Shown: piece by piece, positions 15,788-25,983 of the stretch
How the letters are laid out: each line of letters begins with the position of its first letter
Numbering within the stretch: the first letter of the stretch is position 1
DNA from: Metabacillus malikii
GTDB lineage: Bacteria > Bacillota > Bacilli > Bacillales > Bacillaceae
Assembly (NCBI RefSeq): GCF_030813355.1
Contig: NZ_JAUSUD010000018.1
Span: 1-64,000, forward strand
Direction: 5' to 3'
Length of the DNA stretch: 64,000 nt
The notes under the pieces: generated by a model
Seen by the model: the letters and a program-made list of their open reading frames with translations, nothing else
The model's database searches: none
What the model was told of the DNA's origin: nothing
Program-made: the position numbers and the translations under genes

Positions 15788-16455
15788 TTTTTCTTCGTGT
15801 GAACATTCAAAATTGGCTTCATCTACCTTATGAAGAACATTTCACTCCGTGCGAACATTCAAAATCGGCTTCATCAGCCTTATGAAGAACATTTCGCTCC
15901 GTCAGTACATTCAAAATCTCCTTCATCCACCTTATGAAGAACATTTCGCTCAGTCAGTACGTTCAAAATCGGCTTCATCGGCCTTATGAAGAACATTTCG
16001 CTCCGTGCGAACATTCAAAATCTCCTTCATCGGCCTTATGAAGAACATTTCGCTCCGTCAGTACGTTCAAAATCTCCTTCATCCACCTTATGAAGAACAT
16101 TTCGCTCCGTCAGTACGTTCAAAATCTCCTTCATCGGCCTTATGAAGAACATTTCACTCCGTCAGTACGTTCAAAATCGGCTTCATACAATTTATGAAGA
16201 ACATTTCTCCTCCCGGAATCATTCAAAATCTCCTTCATCCACTTTATGAAGAACATTTCTCTTCCCGGAATCATTCAAAATCTCCTTCATCCACTTTATG
16301 AAGAACATTTCTCTTCCCGGAATCATTCAAAATCTCCTTCATCCACTTTATGAAGCACATTTCTCTTCCCGGAATCATTCAAAATCTCCTTCATCCACTT
16401 TATGAAGAACATTCTCTACCTGTGAAAATTCAAAATGGACTTCACTACCAGGACG
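15788..16455. repeat. 52-bp tandem array 2 (family A)
   Basis: Twelve clear units and one degenerate unit. The ATGAAG arm recurs at 15830, 15882, 15934, 15986, 16038, 16090, 16142, 16194, 16246, 16298, 16350 and 16402, with no deviation from 52 bp. The core is CTTCATCCACCTTATGAAG followed by AACATTTC, preceded by TTCAAAATC. The last four units are nearly identical, indicating recent amplification; earlier units vary in the spacer (CAGTACGTTC or GCGAACATTC). The dyad core is shared with array 1. It lies between upp and the glyA terminator. Confidence 0.97.
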
Positions 16456-16559
16456 AATAGCTCTTTTCAGCAAAAACCCTAGAAATGTACTTCTTCAATA
16501 AAACATCTTCATCAAGTCTCTCCTCACGCCCCATAAAAAGTTCTCTTACCATCACACAA

Positions 16560-16588
16560 AAAAGACGACAATACACATGTCGTCTTTT
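16560..16588 (-). terminator. glyA terminator
   Basis: AAAAGACGACA (16560-16570) pairs perfectly with TGTCGTCTTTT (16578-16588). A-runs on the left supply the U-tract for the minus strand. Confidence 0.9.
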
Positions 16589-16602
16589 CTCACATTCAAA
16601 TC

Positions 16603-17844
16603 TTATAAGTTACGATATAAAGGAAACTTGCTTGTAAGATCTTCTACACGTTGTCTTGCTTCTGCAAGTTTTGCTTCGTCTTCGTGGTTTTTAAGTGCGA
16701 ATGCGATGATGCTGCCGATTTCGTCCATCTCTTCAGCACCGAAGCCACGGCTTGTTACTGCAGCTGTACCGATACGGATACCGCTTGTTACGAATGGGCT
16801 TTCTGTTTCGAATGGAATTGTGTTTTTGTTCACTGTAATTCCGATTTCATCAAGAACATGCTCAGCGACTTTACCTGTTAATTGAAGAGAACGTACGTCT
16901 ACTAGTAATAAGTGGTTATCAGTACCACCTGATACTAATGTTAATCCTTCAGATTGTAATTTTTCTGCTAAGCGTTTTGCGTTGTCGATGATGTTTTGTG
17001 CATATGTTTTAAAGCTATCTTGAAGAGCTTCACCAAATGAAACAGCTTTTGCAGCGATTACGTGCATTAGTGGGCCACCTTGAATTCCTGGGAAGATTGA
17101 CTTGTCAATTTTCTTACCGAATTCTTCTTTACAAAGGATCATCCCACCACGTGGGCCACGAAGTGTTTTATGTGTTGTCGTTGTTACGAAATCAGCGTAA
17201 GGTACTGGGTTTTCATGTAGACCTGCAGCAACTAATCCTGCGATATGTGCCATATCAACCATGAAATATGCGCCTACTTCGTCAGCAATTTCACGGAATT
17301 TTTTGAAATCAATTGCTCTTGGGTATGCACTTGCACCAGCAACGATTAATTTCGGCTTATGCTTTAACGCTTTTTCTCTCACGTCGTCATAGTTAATGCG
17401 ATGTGTTACTTCATCAACACCATACTCAATAAAGTTGTATTGAACACCACTGAAGTTCACTGGGCTACCGTGTGTTAAGTGACCACCGTGTGAAAGGTTC
17501 ATCCCTAAAACAGTGTCACCAGTTTCTAAAATCGTGAAGTAAACACCCATGTTCGCTTGTGCACCTGAGTGTGGTTGAACATTGACATATTCAGCACCAA
17601 AGATTTGTTTCGCACGGTCTCTTGCAATATCCTCTACAACATCAACATGTTCACAGCCACCATAATAACGACGACCTGGGTAACCTTCTGCATATTTATT
17701 TGTTAGGACAGATCCTTGCGCTTCCATTACTGCTTCGCTAACGAAGTTCTCTGAAGCAATAAGTTCAATTTTAGATTCTTGACGAGTACGTTCAAGCTGA
17801 ATCGCTTCGAAAATTTTTGCATCTTGTTCTGGTAAATGTTTCAT
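16603..17844 (-). CDS. glyA: Serine hydroxymethyltransferase
   Basis: GlyA is a PLP enzyme interconverting serine plus tetrahydrofolate with glycine plus methylene-tetrahydrofolate. The 413-residue protein has the PLP lysine at residue 226 in [15 protein letters not shown] and the typical N-terminal SENF motif (IELIASENF). The length is standard. In B. subtilis it lies between ywlG and upp; here a lipoprotein amidase gene is inserted upstream and a 52-bp array downstream. Confidence 0.98.
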   Translation of the reverse strand: MKHLPEQDAKIFEAIQLERTRQESKIELIASENFVSEAVMEAQGSVLTNKYAEGYPGRRYYGGCEHVDVVEDIARDRAKQIFGAEYVNVQPHSGAQANMGVYFTILETGDTVLGMNLSHGGHLTHGSPVNFSGVQYNFIEYGVDEVTHRINYDDVREKALKHKPKLIVAGASAYPRAIDFKKFREIADEVGAYFMVDMAHIAGLVAAGLHENPVPYADFVTTTTHKTLRGPRGGMILCKEEFGKKIDKSIFPGIQGGPLMHVIAAKAVSFGEALQDSFKTYAQNIIDNAKRLAEKLQSEGLTLVSGGTDNHLLLVDVRSLQLTGKVAEHVLDEIGITVNKNTIPFETESPFVTSGIRIGTAAVTSRGFGAEEMDEIGSIIAFALKNHEDEAKLAEARQRVEDLTSKFPLYRNL

Positions 17845-18125
17845 ACTGATTTCGTATCTCCCTTCATGAATAGCAAAATAATTAATTATAAACGTCTAAT
17901 TCCATCTATATTGTACACGGTAATCAGCAAGAATGTAATAGATTTCTAAATATTTTTCATTTTTTTCAGAAATTCTTACATTTTTTCGTCTTAAAAACGA
18001 ATATTACCAAATACTAATAGCTCTATCATTCGTTTTGTTACTTTTTATTATGAAAAAGATAGATACAACCTATTTTCGTTACTTTTCTCTGCCCTGTCAA
18101 CTTAAAAGTTTGAATTTTCTTAAGA

Positions 18126-19091
18126 CTAGAAGCCGATTTTAGACCATTCAAATAGTGAACCGGGATCTGTCTTACGTTCTGGTGCATACTCGTCATGTCC
18201 GATTATATGTTGTCTATCTCGGGAGATCATGTTGTTTCGTGTAAGAATCTCATCTAGTAATCCGTTTAATGAGTCGTATTGTTCACTCGTATAACCTATA
18301 AAGTTTTGCGGTATTTTTTGATAGTTTTCTTCAGACATCATGATACTCATTTCTTCCTTTGTACCGATTGCCATAAGTTCGATACCGATTGAGTAGTCGT
18401 TCATTTTGTCACGGTATTGCGGGAATGCTTTCAAGTTTCCTTTCCCGGCATGGTACGCGACACGGTTTTCTGGGACGAATTGATGAATCTTTCCGTTACG
18501 GTCAATGAGGTAATGGGCAGACACTCCATAATCAATAAAAACTTGTCGTATATCATTTACAATGAAAGGGTTTTTTGGATTGTTCACTACATTGCTTGAA
18601 AAATGAATTAATACATGTGTTATCGGAGTTGTCCGTGGTTTTGAGTTTTCATCAGGTAAAATGGATTGTATGATTTCGGTGTTATTGTTTGATATTTTGG
18701 GAATAGGTTTCTTTATTTCTTTGGTGATTTTTTGACCTTGGCTCTGTTGGATGTCAACACGTTCTATACTTTTGGCTTGTTTCACACTAGTTTCCTGTTG
18801 AGGCGCTTTTTGCTTTGGTGCTTCAGTTTCGGTTGATGCCTTTGGTATCGTTGCTTCCTTTGCTGCCTCAGCTAGTGATTCATCTTCTATTTTATTTATT
18901 TCTTTTCCTTCACCTTGTTTAGATTCAAAGGCCTTTATTTCTTTATCTATATTAATTGACCTCATAAATACTGCATGATTTGCACCTGTTTCATCATTAG
19001 CATTCGTTGTTATTACTTGGTTTCCGCCGCAGCCACCAATCATGAGTGTTGCAACAAGTGAAACGGCAATTCTATTAATCCTACCGTACAA
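18126..19091 (-). CDS. Lipoprotein N-acetylmuramoyl-L-alanine amidase (Amidase_2)
   Basis: This predicted lipoprotein has a lipobox IGGC with the acceptor Cys at residue 21. A low-complexity, Lys/Glu/Gln-rich linker (about 45-140) leads to a C-terminal zinc amidase domain of the AmpD/PGRP fold. Candidate zinc ligands and catalytic residues lie in THVLIHFSS, YHAGKGN and IIGHDEYAPERKTDPG. It should cleave between MurNAc and L-Ala at the outer face of the membrane. The start codon is TTG with AAGGAG 8 nt upstream. It is transcribed alone between ywlG and glyA. Confidence 0.88.
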   Translation of the reverse strand: MYGRINRIAVSLVATLMIGGCGGNQVITTNANDETGANHAVFMRSINIDKEIKAFESKQGEGKEINKIEDESLAEAAKEATIPKASTETEAPKQKAPQQETSVKQAKSIERVDIQQSQGQKITKEIKKPIPKISNNNTEIIQSILPDENSKPRTTPITHVLIHFSSNVVNNPKNPFIVNDIRQVFIDYGVSAHYLIDRNGKIHQFVPENRVAYHAGKGNLKAFPQYRDKMNDYSIGIELMAIGTKEEMSIMMSEENYQKIPQNFIGYTSEQYDSLNGLLDEILTRNNMISRDRQHIIGHDEYAPERKTDPGSLFEWSKIGF

Positions 19092-19439
19092 ATTTATCGC
19101 TCCTTATCATAAAGTGAAACTTAAATCAGTCGGGGTTGCCCCACTGATTTATTATTAGTCGAACCAATTAGGGTGTTAGCGTCCATTATCTTCCACTTGT
19201 TGAGTTGGGGATTTTCCAGACGGTCACACCGGGTACAAATCAGTTATTATTTATCCTACTAATTTATCATATATTTAGAGAAACTATTGGTCAAATAGTA
19301 AAAAATACTTATTCACTTTATGAGTCCTTCAGCTTGTTTTCGATTGGAGGTCAAAACAATACAAAAAAGAGAGCAACTCATAACGATGTCTAACTTCTTA
19401 TGGTAAGAAGTCAGTCCTGTTTAGAGTAACCCTCTTTAC
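19092..19439. other. Intergenic with two hairpins
   Basis: AAATCAGT-C-GGGG (19123-19135) pairs with CCCC-ACTGATTT (19139-19150), and ACTTCTTA (19393-19400) pairs with TAAGAAGT (19404-19411). The second lies 30 bp beyond ywlG and may be its transcript end; the first lies in the amidase leader. Neither has a strong U-tract. No gene seen. Confidence 0.55.
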
Positions 19440-20012
19440 TTAATGACATGATTGATTTTCAGAATTTGTTTCGTATATTGCTCGTGAACCACCGATTAGC
19501 TTTGGTCGAGTTTTCGCCATTGTTACGTGGGCAGAGCCAATTTGCTTGATCGTACTCCGTAGTGGCACGGCGACATGTTTAAGATGCATACCTATGAATG
19601 TATCACCGATGTCGATTCCAGCATCGGCCTTGATAAATTCGACGACAACTGGATTGGCTAGATGTTGATAGGCATAAGTCGCCATCGCACCACCCGCTTT
19701 TCGGACTGGAATGACCGTTACCTCTTCGTAGCCTTTTTCAAGTGCGACTTGTTTTTCAATGACTAGTGCGCGGTTTAAATGTTCACAGCATTGGAAGGCA
19801 AGATGAAATCCGAGCTTTTCACTTTCCTCTGACAATGTTTGAAAAATCATCTTTGCGACATCGTCAGAACCTGCTGTACCGATGCGTTCACCAATTACTT
19901 CACTAGTACTACAGCCAATAACAAGGAGGTCGCCCCTTTTGAGCTGTGCTTCGGCTTGAAGGTCAGAAAAAATGACCGTTAATTCTCGCTGCCACTTGTC
20001 GAGATATTCCAT
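19440..20012 (-). CDS. ywlG: TIGR01440/YwlG-family conserved protein
   Basis: The 190-residue cytosolic protein matches the YwlG (UPF0340) family by sequence style ([38 protein letters not shown]) and by its place after rpiB. The biochemical role is unknown. It begins 20 bp after rpiB and is probably in the same operon. No membrane segments or signal peptide. Confidence 0.9.
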   Translation of the reverse strand: MEYLDKWQRELTVIFSDLQAEAQLKRGDLLVIGCSTSEVIGERIGTAGSDDVAKMIFQTLSEESEKLGFHLAFQCCEHLNRALVIEKQVALEKGYEEVTVIPVRKAGGAMATYAYQHLANPVVVEFIKADAGIDIGDTFIGMHLKHVAVPLRSTIKQIGSAHVTMAKTRPKLIGGSRAIYETNSENQSCH

Positions 20013-20031
20013 TTTATATACGCTTCCTTTT

Positions 20032-20478
20032 TTATAGATGTTCGTTTTCGTACTCGCTGATTTTTCCTACACGTGTAGCATGACGCCCACCTTGGAATTC
20101 TGTTGTTAACCAAATTTCTGCGATATCTCTTGCAAGACCTGGGCCAATCACACGCTCACCCATTGATAAAACATTTGTATCGTTATGCTCACGTGTTGCT
20201 TTTGCACTAAATGTATCATGCACGAGGGCGCAACGGATGCCCTTTACTTTGTTTGCTGCAATACTCATCCCAATACCTGTCCCACAAATAAGAATACCGC
20301 GGTCTACTTCACCGTTTGCAACCATATTTGCTACAGGGAGTGCGTAATCAGGATAGTCTACTGATGTATCACATTCACAGCCCATGTCTTTATATTCAAT
20401 ATTTAATTCCTCTAATAATGAGATGATTTCTTTTCGTATGTTTATGCCACCATGGTCCGATGCAATCGCTACTTTCAT
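20032..20478 (-). CDS. rpiB: Ribose-5-phosphate isomerase B
   Basis: The 148-residue protein has the RpiB N-terminal SDHGG motif ([16 protein letters not shown]) and the active-site segment [17 protein letters not shown] with the catalytic Cys near residue 65. The [21 protein letters not shown] segment is also typical. It interconverts ribose 5-phosphate and ribulose 5-phosphate in the pentose phosphate pathway. In B. subtilis (ywlF) it directly follows ywlE; here a chemoreceptor gene lies between. Confidence 0.95.
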   Translation of the reverse strand: MKVAIASDHGGINIRKEIISLLEELNIEYKDMGCECDTSVDYPDYALPVANMVANGEVDRGILICGTGIGMSIAANKVKGIRCALVHDTFSAKATREHNDTNVLSMGERVIGPGLARDIAEIWLTTEFQGGRHATRVGKISEYENEHL

Positions 20479-20522
20479 TTTGTCCTCCTAATGAATAAAT
20501 ATGATAGTTTTTTCCTTTATCT

Positions 20523-21824
20523 TTATTCTACCGTTTGAATATTAAAACGATCAATGGTTTTCCTTAGTTTGTCCGCACTTTCCGCAAGTTTTGTACTTAA
20601 CTCTCTCATCTGTTCGATATTTTCGGTCTGTTCGATAATCGTTGCTGCCACCTCTTGCGCACCCGCTGATGATTGCTGTGCAATTGCAGCAACCTCTTCG
20701 GATTGGGCACCTGTCATTTGCAAGGAATCCATTTGTTGATGAATCAGCTCACTAATTTGTGAAACAGCGTTTGCGACTTCGATAATCGATTGACTTGTCT
20801 GATCGAGCATTTTACCAGATGTTAAACCATTTTCAGCTTGTGCCTTGGCAATTTCGACCTGTTCACCGATTTGACCAACAACATTATGGACCTCTTGCTG
20901 AATATTCTCAATTAAGTTTGTTATCCCTTGAACGGCTTTGCCACTTTCATCTGCTAATTTCCGTACTTCTTCCGCAACTACAGCAAAGCCTTTTCCATGC
21001 TCGCCCGCTCTAGCCGCCTCGATTGATGCATTAAGAGCTAACAAGTTCGTCTGGTTTGCAATGTCACCAACAAGGGAGACAATCATCGAAACTTCATTTG
21101 CATGCTCTTCTAAGCGGCGTACAGAAATCATTGATGTTTCATTCTCTTTGGCAAGCTTTTGAATACCCGTAATAAGCGAATCATATACCTTTTTACTTTC
21201 TGTTAGTGAATCAACCATTTCTTTTGACATTTTTTCAGACGTAATCGCTTTATTTTCTACTTGGGAAGCAAATTCGATAATATCTTCAATCGATGCTGCT
21301 GTTTCTTGAATTGATGTTGCTGATTGGTCTGCACCTCTGGAAATTTCCTGGACAGTCGTAGAAATCGCTTCTGCTTGTTTTGCTAGGTTGGTTGATGAGT
21401 TTGTCATCTGACTAACACGTTCACTTGTTTCGTGGAAGTTTCCTTCAATACTTTGAACCATATCGCGCATATTCTTGAGCATTTGATTAAAGGCAATTGT
21501 TAATCCTTTAATTTCATCATCACTCTTTGGCAGCTCAACATCTTCCTGAATATCACCATCAGCTGCACGGTATGCTGCTTCTTCCAGTTTGTGCAAAGCT
21601 CTCGTTATGAACCCTGCTCCAAAATAGGTCAACACACCTGACCAAATAATACCTAATAATAAAGTAATTAATATAAATGTTTCTTCATTCATAATCGTTT
21701 CTGTGAAGTTGGATACATAGTAAATAAAAAACGCACTTGAAGAATACGTTATTAATGCAAGTACTGTTGTAAAGACAACGAGCTTTAATTTAAGACTAAA
21801 TGAATATCTTTTTCGTTGCGCCAT
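20523..21824 (-). CDS. Methyl-accepting chemotaxis protein without an extracellular sensor domain
   Basis: The 433-residue receptor has two membrane helices (about 15-38 and 46-68) joined by a loop of only about ten residues. A HAMP domain (about 69-125) and a long cytoplasmic signalling coiled coil follow. The hairpin tip [20 protein letters not shown] is strongly conserved. With no extracellular ligand domain it may sense membrane or cytoplasmic state. It is inserted between ywlE and rpiB, 11 bp after ywlE. Confidence 0.95.
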   Translation of the reverse strand: MAQRKRYSFSLKLKLVVFTTVLALITYSSSAFFIYYVSNFTETIMNEETFILITLLLGIIWSGVLTYFGAGFITRALHKLEEAAYRAADGDIQEDVELPKSDDEIKGLTIAFNQMLKNMRDMVQSIEGNFHETSERVSQMTNSSTNLAKQAEAISTTVQEISRGADQSATSIQETAASIEDIIEFASQVENKAITSEKMSKEMVDSLTESKKVYDSLITGIQKLAKENETSMISVRRLEEHANEVSMIVSLVGDIANQTNLLALNASIEAARAGEHGKGFAVVAEEVRKLADESGKAVQGITNLIENIQQEVHNVVGQIGEQVEIAKAQAENGLTSGKMLDQTSQSIIEVANAVSQISELIHQQMDSLQMTGAQSEEVAAIAQQSSAGAQEVAATIIEQTENIEQMRELSTKLAESADKLRKTIDRFNIQTVE

Positions 21825-21835
21825 TTTTTTCTCCC

Positions 21836-22288
21836 CTATTTTTCAAGCTTTTCAATGAGTTCTTCAATATAACCTTCTAAATCTGATAATGTTTTACGAT
21901 AGTTAGCCAGTGAACCGCCATATGGGTCTGAAATATCTTGGATTTGTTCACTATCATCTTTCCTTACATATTCCGAAAGGGTAAATGTCTTCCGACCAGC
22001 TTCGGGATAATAATCGATGACGGACTGTTTATGACCATTTGTCATTGTTAGAATAATCGTTGCCCAATCTACTAAGTCTTTAGAAAGGCTCGAAGACTGG
22101 TGTGAACAGCTAATGCCCTTTTCACTCAATGCCTCAATCGCATTAGGTGACGCCTCATACCCATCCATCGCGAAGACCCCCGCAGACTTCACCTCTATTT
22201 GACTTGATGATTTCATATGTCGAAGTAACGCTTCTGCCATTGGACTACGACACGTATTCCCTGTGCAAACAAATAGTACTTTCGTCAT
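21836..22288 (-). CDS. ywlE: Protein-arginine phosphatase YwlE
   Basis: The 150-residue low-molecular-weight phosphatase has the active-site loop CTGNTCRSP with nucleophile Cys8, Arg14 and Thr12. In B. subtilis YwlE the equivalent Thr11 selects phosphoarginine over phosphotyrosine. The general acid Asp is in ISDPYGG. YwlE reverses McsB arginine phosphorylation, which marks proteins for ClpCP. It is the first gene of a likely ywlE-MCP-rpiB-ywlG operon. Confidence 0.93.
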   Translation of the reverse strand: MTKVLFVCTGNTCRSPMAEALLRHMKSSSQIEVKSAGVFAMDGYEASPNAIEALSEKGISCSHQSSSLSKDLVDWATIILTMTNGHKQSVIDYYPEAGRKTFTLSEYVRKDDSEQIQDISDPYGGSLANYRKTLSDLEGYIEELIEKLEK

Positions 22289-22796
22289 AAAAACACTCCT
22301 CTATACCATTATAATGGAAACGCTATTAAGAAAATAGATGCATTTTGTAGTTTTTGTAATTCCTTTTACCTATTCGAAAAGATGTTTATGCAAGGAATCT
22401 GCTAGTATATTCATCTGTCATAAACGATATTACCTTCTTACATATTTTAAATCAGTAAATATGAAAGTACAAATCTCATGATAGGTAGTAAAGACTTGGT
22501 TTCTTGCTTTTGGGATTGTTTGTTAAAAACTAAACTGGACCCATAAATGCAATATTTTTATATCGATGCATAGATTTATCTTTTTGGTCGAAAAAACATC
22601 TAATGGACAAGTTTTGGATTAAGATTGCACTTCTTAATGAACTACTGTACTAAAAGAAAAAACTATTTCATAAAACATAAAACTCGGTGAAAATTTGTTA
22701 AGGAGAAAGAAAAGATATACTCGCTTTAAACTTAATTGATTACAAGAGTGAAATTATGTTGAATGAAAATCTCTGCAAGCCTACAAGATGACTTTC
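22289..22796. other. Intergenic, no gene seen
   Basis: A+T-rich stretch between the ywlE start and array 3. No coding frame with a ribosome binding site was found. It must hold the ywlE promoter, which I did not locate with confidence. Confidence 0.5.
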
Positions 22797-23605
22797 AATA
22801 TTCTTTATCCGTTGTTGTTGCTAATACGAGTATATGGGCAAATAGCTAATGCTTCTTTACTGTGGTAGCTGGAAATGAGAGTCTTTGGTTAAATAGCTGA
22901 GGTTTCTTTTACCATTGTAGTTCCATATGTTAGTCTTTGTTTAAATAGCCGGGCTCTTCTTTCACCGTTGTAGCTAAAAATGTAAATCTTTGAGCAAATA
23001 GCTGGATTCTCTTTTACCGTTGCAACTGCAATTCAGAGTATACGGGCATATAGATAGCTCTTCTTTTACCGTTGCTGCTCCATATCAGAGTATACGGGTA
23101 TATAGATAGCGTCTCTTTTACCGTTGTAGTTCCAAATGCGAGTCTTTGGGCAAATAGCCGGCTTCTCTTTTACCGTCGCTGCTCCATATCAGAGTATACG
23201 GGCATATAGATAGCTCTTCTTTTACCGTTGCTGCTCCATATCAGAGTATACGGGTATATAGATAGCTTCTATTTTACCGTTGTAGTTCCAAATGCGAGTC
23301 TTTGGGCAAATAGCCAGCTTCTCTTTTACCGTTGTAGTTCCAAATCAGAGTATACGGGCATATAAATAGCGTCTCTTTTACCGTTGCTGCTCCATATCAG
23401 AGTATACGGGCATATAGATAGCGTCTCTTTTACCGTTGCAACTGCAATTCAGAGTATACGGGCATATAGATAGCGTTTCTTTTACCGTTGTAGTTCCAAT
23501 TCAGAGTATACGGGTATATAGATTGCTCTTCTTTCACCGTTGTAGCTACAAGTGCAAATCTTTGGGCAAATAGCTCTAGCGCTTCTTTTACGTTATAGCC
23601 GTTAT
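22797..23605. repeat. 52-bp tandem array 3 (family B)
   Basis: Sixteen units. The ACCGTT motif (with variants) recurs at 22807, 22859, 22911, 22964, 23016, 23068, 23120, 23172, 23224, 23276, 23328, 23380, 23432, 23484, 23536 and 23590. The spacing is 52 bp except 53 and 54 at two places. The core is CTCTTTTACCGTTG. Two unit types occur: GTAGTTCCAAATGCGAGTC-TTTGGGCAAATAGC and GCTGCTCCATATCAGAG-TATACGGGCATATAGATAGC. In the middle they follow a type order suggesting a 156-bp higher-order period. It lies upstream of ywlE and downstream of the DUF1980 gene. Confidence 0.96.
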
Positions 23606-23765
23606 AGCTGCTAAAACGAGGCCTTAGGTAAAATGCATTGTTTTTATATGAAGAGTATTTTTTATGATTAACATTATCCATACATTGTTCCATAATTTCT
23701 TTATTGAGAGAAAATTATTAAACAAGTCTAGTTATCTATTCTAATCGTAATTTTCAGAAATAAGC
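23606..23765. other. Short intergenic stretch, no gene seen
   Basis: This lies between array 3 and the terminator at 23766. An 87-residue minus-strand frame overlaps it and the array, but it has no convincing start signal and consists largely of repeat sequence. Confidence 0.45.
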
Positions 23766-23795
23766 AAAGGCCAAACCCAGATAAGTTTGGCCTTT
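23766..23795 (-). terminator. Terminator downstream of the DUF1980 gene
   Basis: AAAGGCCAAAC (23766-23776) pairs perfectly with GTTTGGCCTTT (23785-23795), about 130 bp beyond the stop codon. The stem ends in a short U-run on either strand. Confidence 0.65.
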
Positions 23796-23924
23796 GAACG
23801 GTTTTTATTAAAAATGTTAATCACCATTCTAGTTGCTAATCACGCTATCGCTTCTTCAATTTATTTATCATTTCCTAAATGTTTTTTGAGCAAAACCCAA
23901 ATTTAAATATCTCTATTGAAATTG

Positions 23925-24785
23925 TTAAAACACATAAATATACGGATCTGATGGTGCTTCAATTTTTTCAATATTCCCTATATCTATCAATGGAAGCTCT
24001 TGCTCATTACGAGTTGTTTTTGTGATTGTTCCTGTTACTTTTATCCATTCATCATTTTTTAAGTTTTTTGCTGCTTCTCCTGTTGCTAAAGTTCCCATTA
24101 CTTGGAGGTCGGCTACACAACAGGAAACCGTAAACCTTGAGATTGCCATTTCATCTTGTTTATAGTCAGGCTCACGATATACGAAGCCTACGAGTTCTAT
24201 TTCTTTGCCTTCAAATTTGTCGAGGTTCATTTCGATATAGTTTGTAATTTTTGAGTATTCTGCATCTGTGACGACAATTTTGTCACTATTTAATAAGCCT
24301 TCAAGGTACATATCATCTGCACTCTTTGCTTCTTGAGTTGCTGTTGTTTTTTCTGTTTTCGTTTCTGCTGAGCTTTCTGTCGTTTCGGTCTGTTCTGCCT
24401 GAACACTAGCTGTACCTAGATTTATCCCCCGATTTTTAATAACAGAGCTATCTAGGACGACTTCTGGAAACATGAAGCCCGTTAAAACCGGGAATAAAAA
24501 TACCGAGTAGATTGCGAGTGATTTAATTGGTGAGCTTTTTCCACTGTGGTCTAAGCCGCAATCACAATAAATGTCTAGCTCTTTTTTGGAGTCACTTCTC
24601 CATATTTGTAAGATACCTAAGATTAAAAATACTGCAGCAGCAAAATAGACAAAGGGCAACATTTTAGGTGCAATGAAATTTGTAATATCTCCTGTTAATA
24701 TTAATTTAAAAAGTAATAATGTAAATCCTACTAAAATAATGCCGCGAATGAATTTTTGGAATCCTAAATCATGATTGTTTTCCAT
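23925..24785 (-). CDS. TIGR03943/DUF1980 membrane protein (YcgQ-like)
   Basis: The 286-residue protein has about three membrane helices in its first 125 residues and a Cys-containing segment (YCDCGLDHSGKSS) between two of them. A low-complexity linker follows (about 135-155). The extracytoplasmic C-terminal domain contains the Cys-Cys pair in TVSCCVADLQVMGTL. It pairs with the following permease, as B. subtilis ycgQ pairs with ycgR. Such pairs are often found near COG0523 GTPases and have been linked to zinc; the transported substrate is not proven. The gap to the permease gene is 18 bp. Confidence 0.85.
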   Translation of the reverse strand: MENNHDLGFQKFIRGIILVGFTLLLFKLILTGDITNFIAPKMLPFVYFAAAVFLILGILQIWRSDSKKELDIYCDCGLDHSGKSSPIKSLAIYSVFLFPVLTGFMFPEVVLDSSVIKNRGINLGTASVQAEQTETTESSAETKTEKTTATQEAKSADDMYLEGLLNSDKIVVTDAEYSKITNYIEMNLDKFEGKEIELVGFVYREPDYKQDEMAISRFTVSCCVADLQVMGTLATGEAAKNLKNDEWIKVTGTITKTTRNEQELPLIDIGNIEKIEAPSDPYIYVF

Positions 24786-24803
24786 CGATTTCCCTCCATT
24801 TCA

Positions 24804-25814
24804 TTAAAATATCCATTGGTACATGATGACACCTAAGTAGACAATAACTGTAACGATCGCGATAAAGCCTAGGACAAATTTCGTTTTAAAATATCCGAAT
24901 AAGAGAATCGTATTTTTCAAATCGAGCATTGGGCCATAAACTAGAAATGCTAATAGGGCACCAGGCGCAAACATACTACCAAAGGAAGCAGCAACAAAGG
25001 CATCTGCCTCAGAACATAATGAAAGAACAAATGCAAAACCCATCATCACAAGAGGTGAACTATATTCATTTGAACCTAATGATAATAATACCTCTCTGTT
25101 TAAGAACGTTTGGAATAAGCTTGCGATAAATGCACCAAAAATCAAGTATTTACCCATATCAAAAAATTCATCGCTTGCATGGTAAAATGTAGCTTTCCAT
25201 TTATTTACTTGCAAAGGATTGGATTCCTTTGGTTGGTTACCTAATAACTCTTCTGACGTTACTTTTAATTGGTTGCTATTTTTAAAGAATAAATAGATAA
25301 CAAGACCAATGACCATTGATAGAACAAAGGCTAGACCCATTCTTCCAACGACAATTGACATATTCGATTGAAAGGCAAAATAAGTAGACGCAGCGACTAC
25401 CGGATTCAATATTGGTGCACAGGCTAAAAAGACGAATGCAATATGTAATGGCATTCCCTTCTTTATTAATCTGCGAACAACTGGAACGATCGCACATTCA
25501 CAGACAGGAAATATTGCACCTAGCAACGCAGCAGGTAACAATGCAATGAAAGCATTTTTCGGTATATATTTCTTCACCATATCTTCTGAAACAAAGATTT
25601 GAATGAGCGAGGAGACAAATACACCTAATAAAATAAATGGAATTGCTTCGATGACGATACTTAGGAAAATTGTATTTAAATTAAGCCATTGCTGTGGAAT
25701 GGAGACGAGTGTTTGAAATTCTTTATAATCCCAAAATGTAAAAAAGTATATAAAAATGGCGACAAGAACTAACCCGATTAGTTCTTTTGACTGCTTAAGC
25801 ATTGTCGTTTTCAA
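24804..25814 (-). CDS. Permease of the YraQ/DUF318 family (YcgR-like)
   Basis: This integral membrane protein of about 336 residues has around eight to ten helices. Conserved polar motifs include FPVCECAIVPVVRRL, ACAPILNPVVAAST and SLCSEADAFVAASF, the Cys, Glu and Asp residues of which could bind a metal. I choose a TTG start (LKTTMLKQ) because AAAGGGG lies 8 nt upstream; the frame is open 16 codons further. It is the promoter-proximal gene of a two-gene unit with the DUF1980 gene. Substrate unknown. Confidence 0.85.
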   Translation of the reverse strand: MKTTMLKQSKELIGLVLVAIFIYFFTFWDYKEFQTLVSIPQQWLNLNTIFLSIVIEAIPFILLGVFVSSLIQIFVSEDMVKKYIPKNAFIALLPAALLGAIFPVCECAIVPVVRRLIKKGMPLHIAFVFLACAPILNPVVAASTYFAFQSNMSIVVGRMGLAFVLSMVIGLVIYLFFKNSNQLKVTSEELLGNQPKESNPLQVNKWKATFYHASDEFFDMGKYLIFGAFIASLFQTFLNREVLLSLGSNEYSSPLVMMGFAFVLSLCSEADAFVAASFGSMFAPGALLAFLVYGPMLDLKNTILLFGYFKTKFVLGFIAIVTVIVYLGVIMYQWIF

Positions 25815-25934
25815 TGTTAAAACCCCTTTATCCAAGTACTCTATTTTTCTATTAAGCATCACATTAAGATTGGGAATAGCTCTTTAATACGTGAGAATAC
25901 ATTGAGGATATTATAAAAATGAGATCAGTGTGGT

Positions 25935-25968
25935 TGACTCAAAAGGGTCTATCTACCCTTTTGAGTCA
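25935..25968. terminator. Bidirectional hairpin after the alkaline phosphatase gene
   Basis: TGACTCAAAAGGGT (25935-25948) pairs perfectly with ACCCTTTTGAGTCA (25955-25968). It lies just after the phosphatase stop codon. No U-tract follows beyond the stem itself. Confidence 0.6.
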
Positions 25969-25983
25969 CCTTCTACGTAAGTC

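Noticed and set aside
23430-23693. 87-residue minus-strand frame overlapping array 3
   Set aside because: Half of it is translated repeat DNA; no good ribosome binding site, and the 52-bp period does not give a periodic protein.
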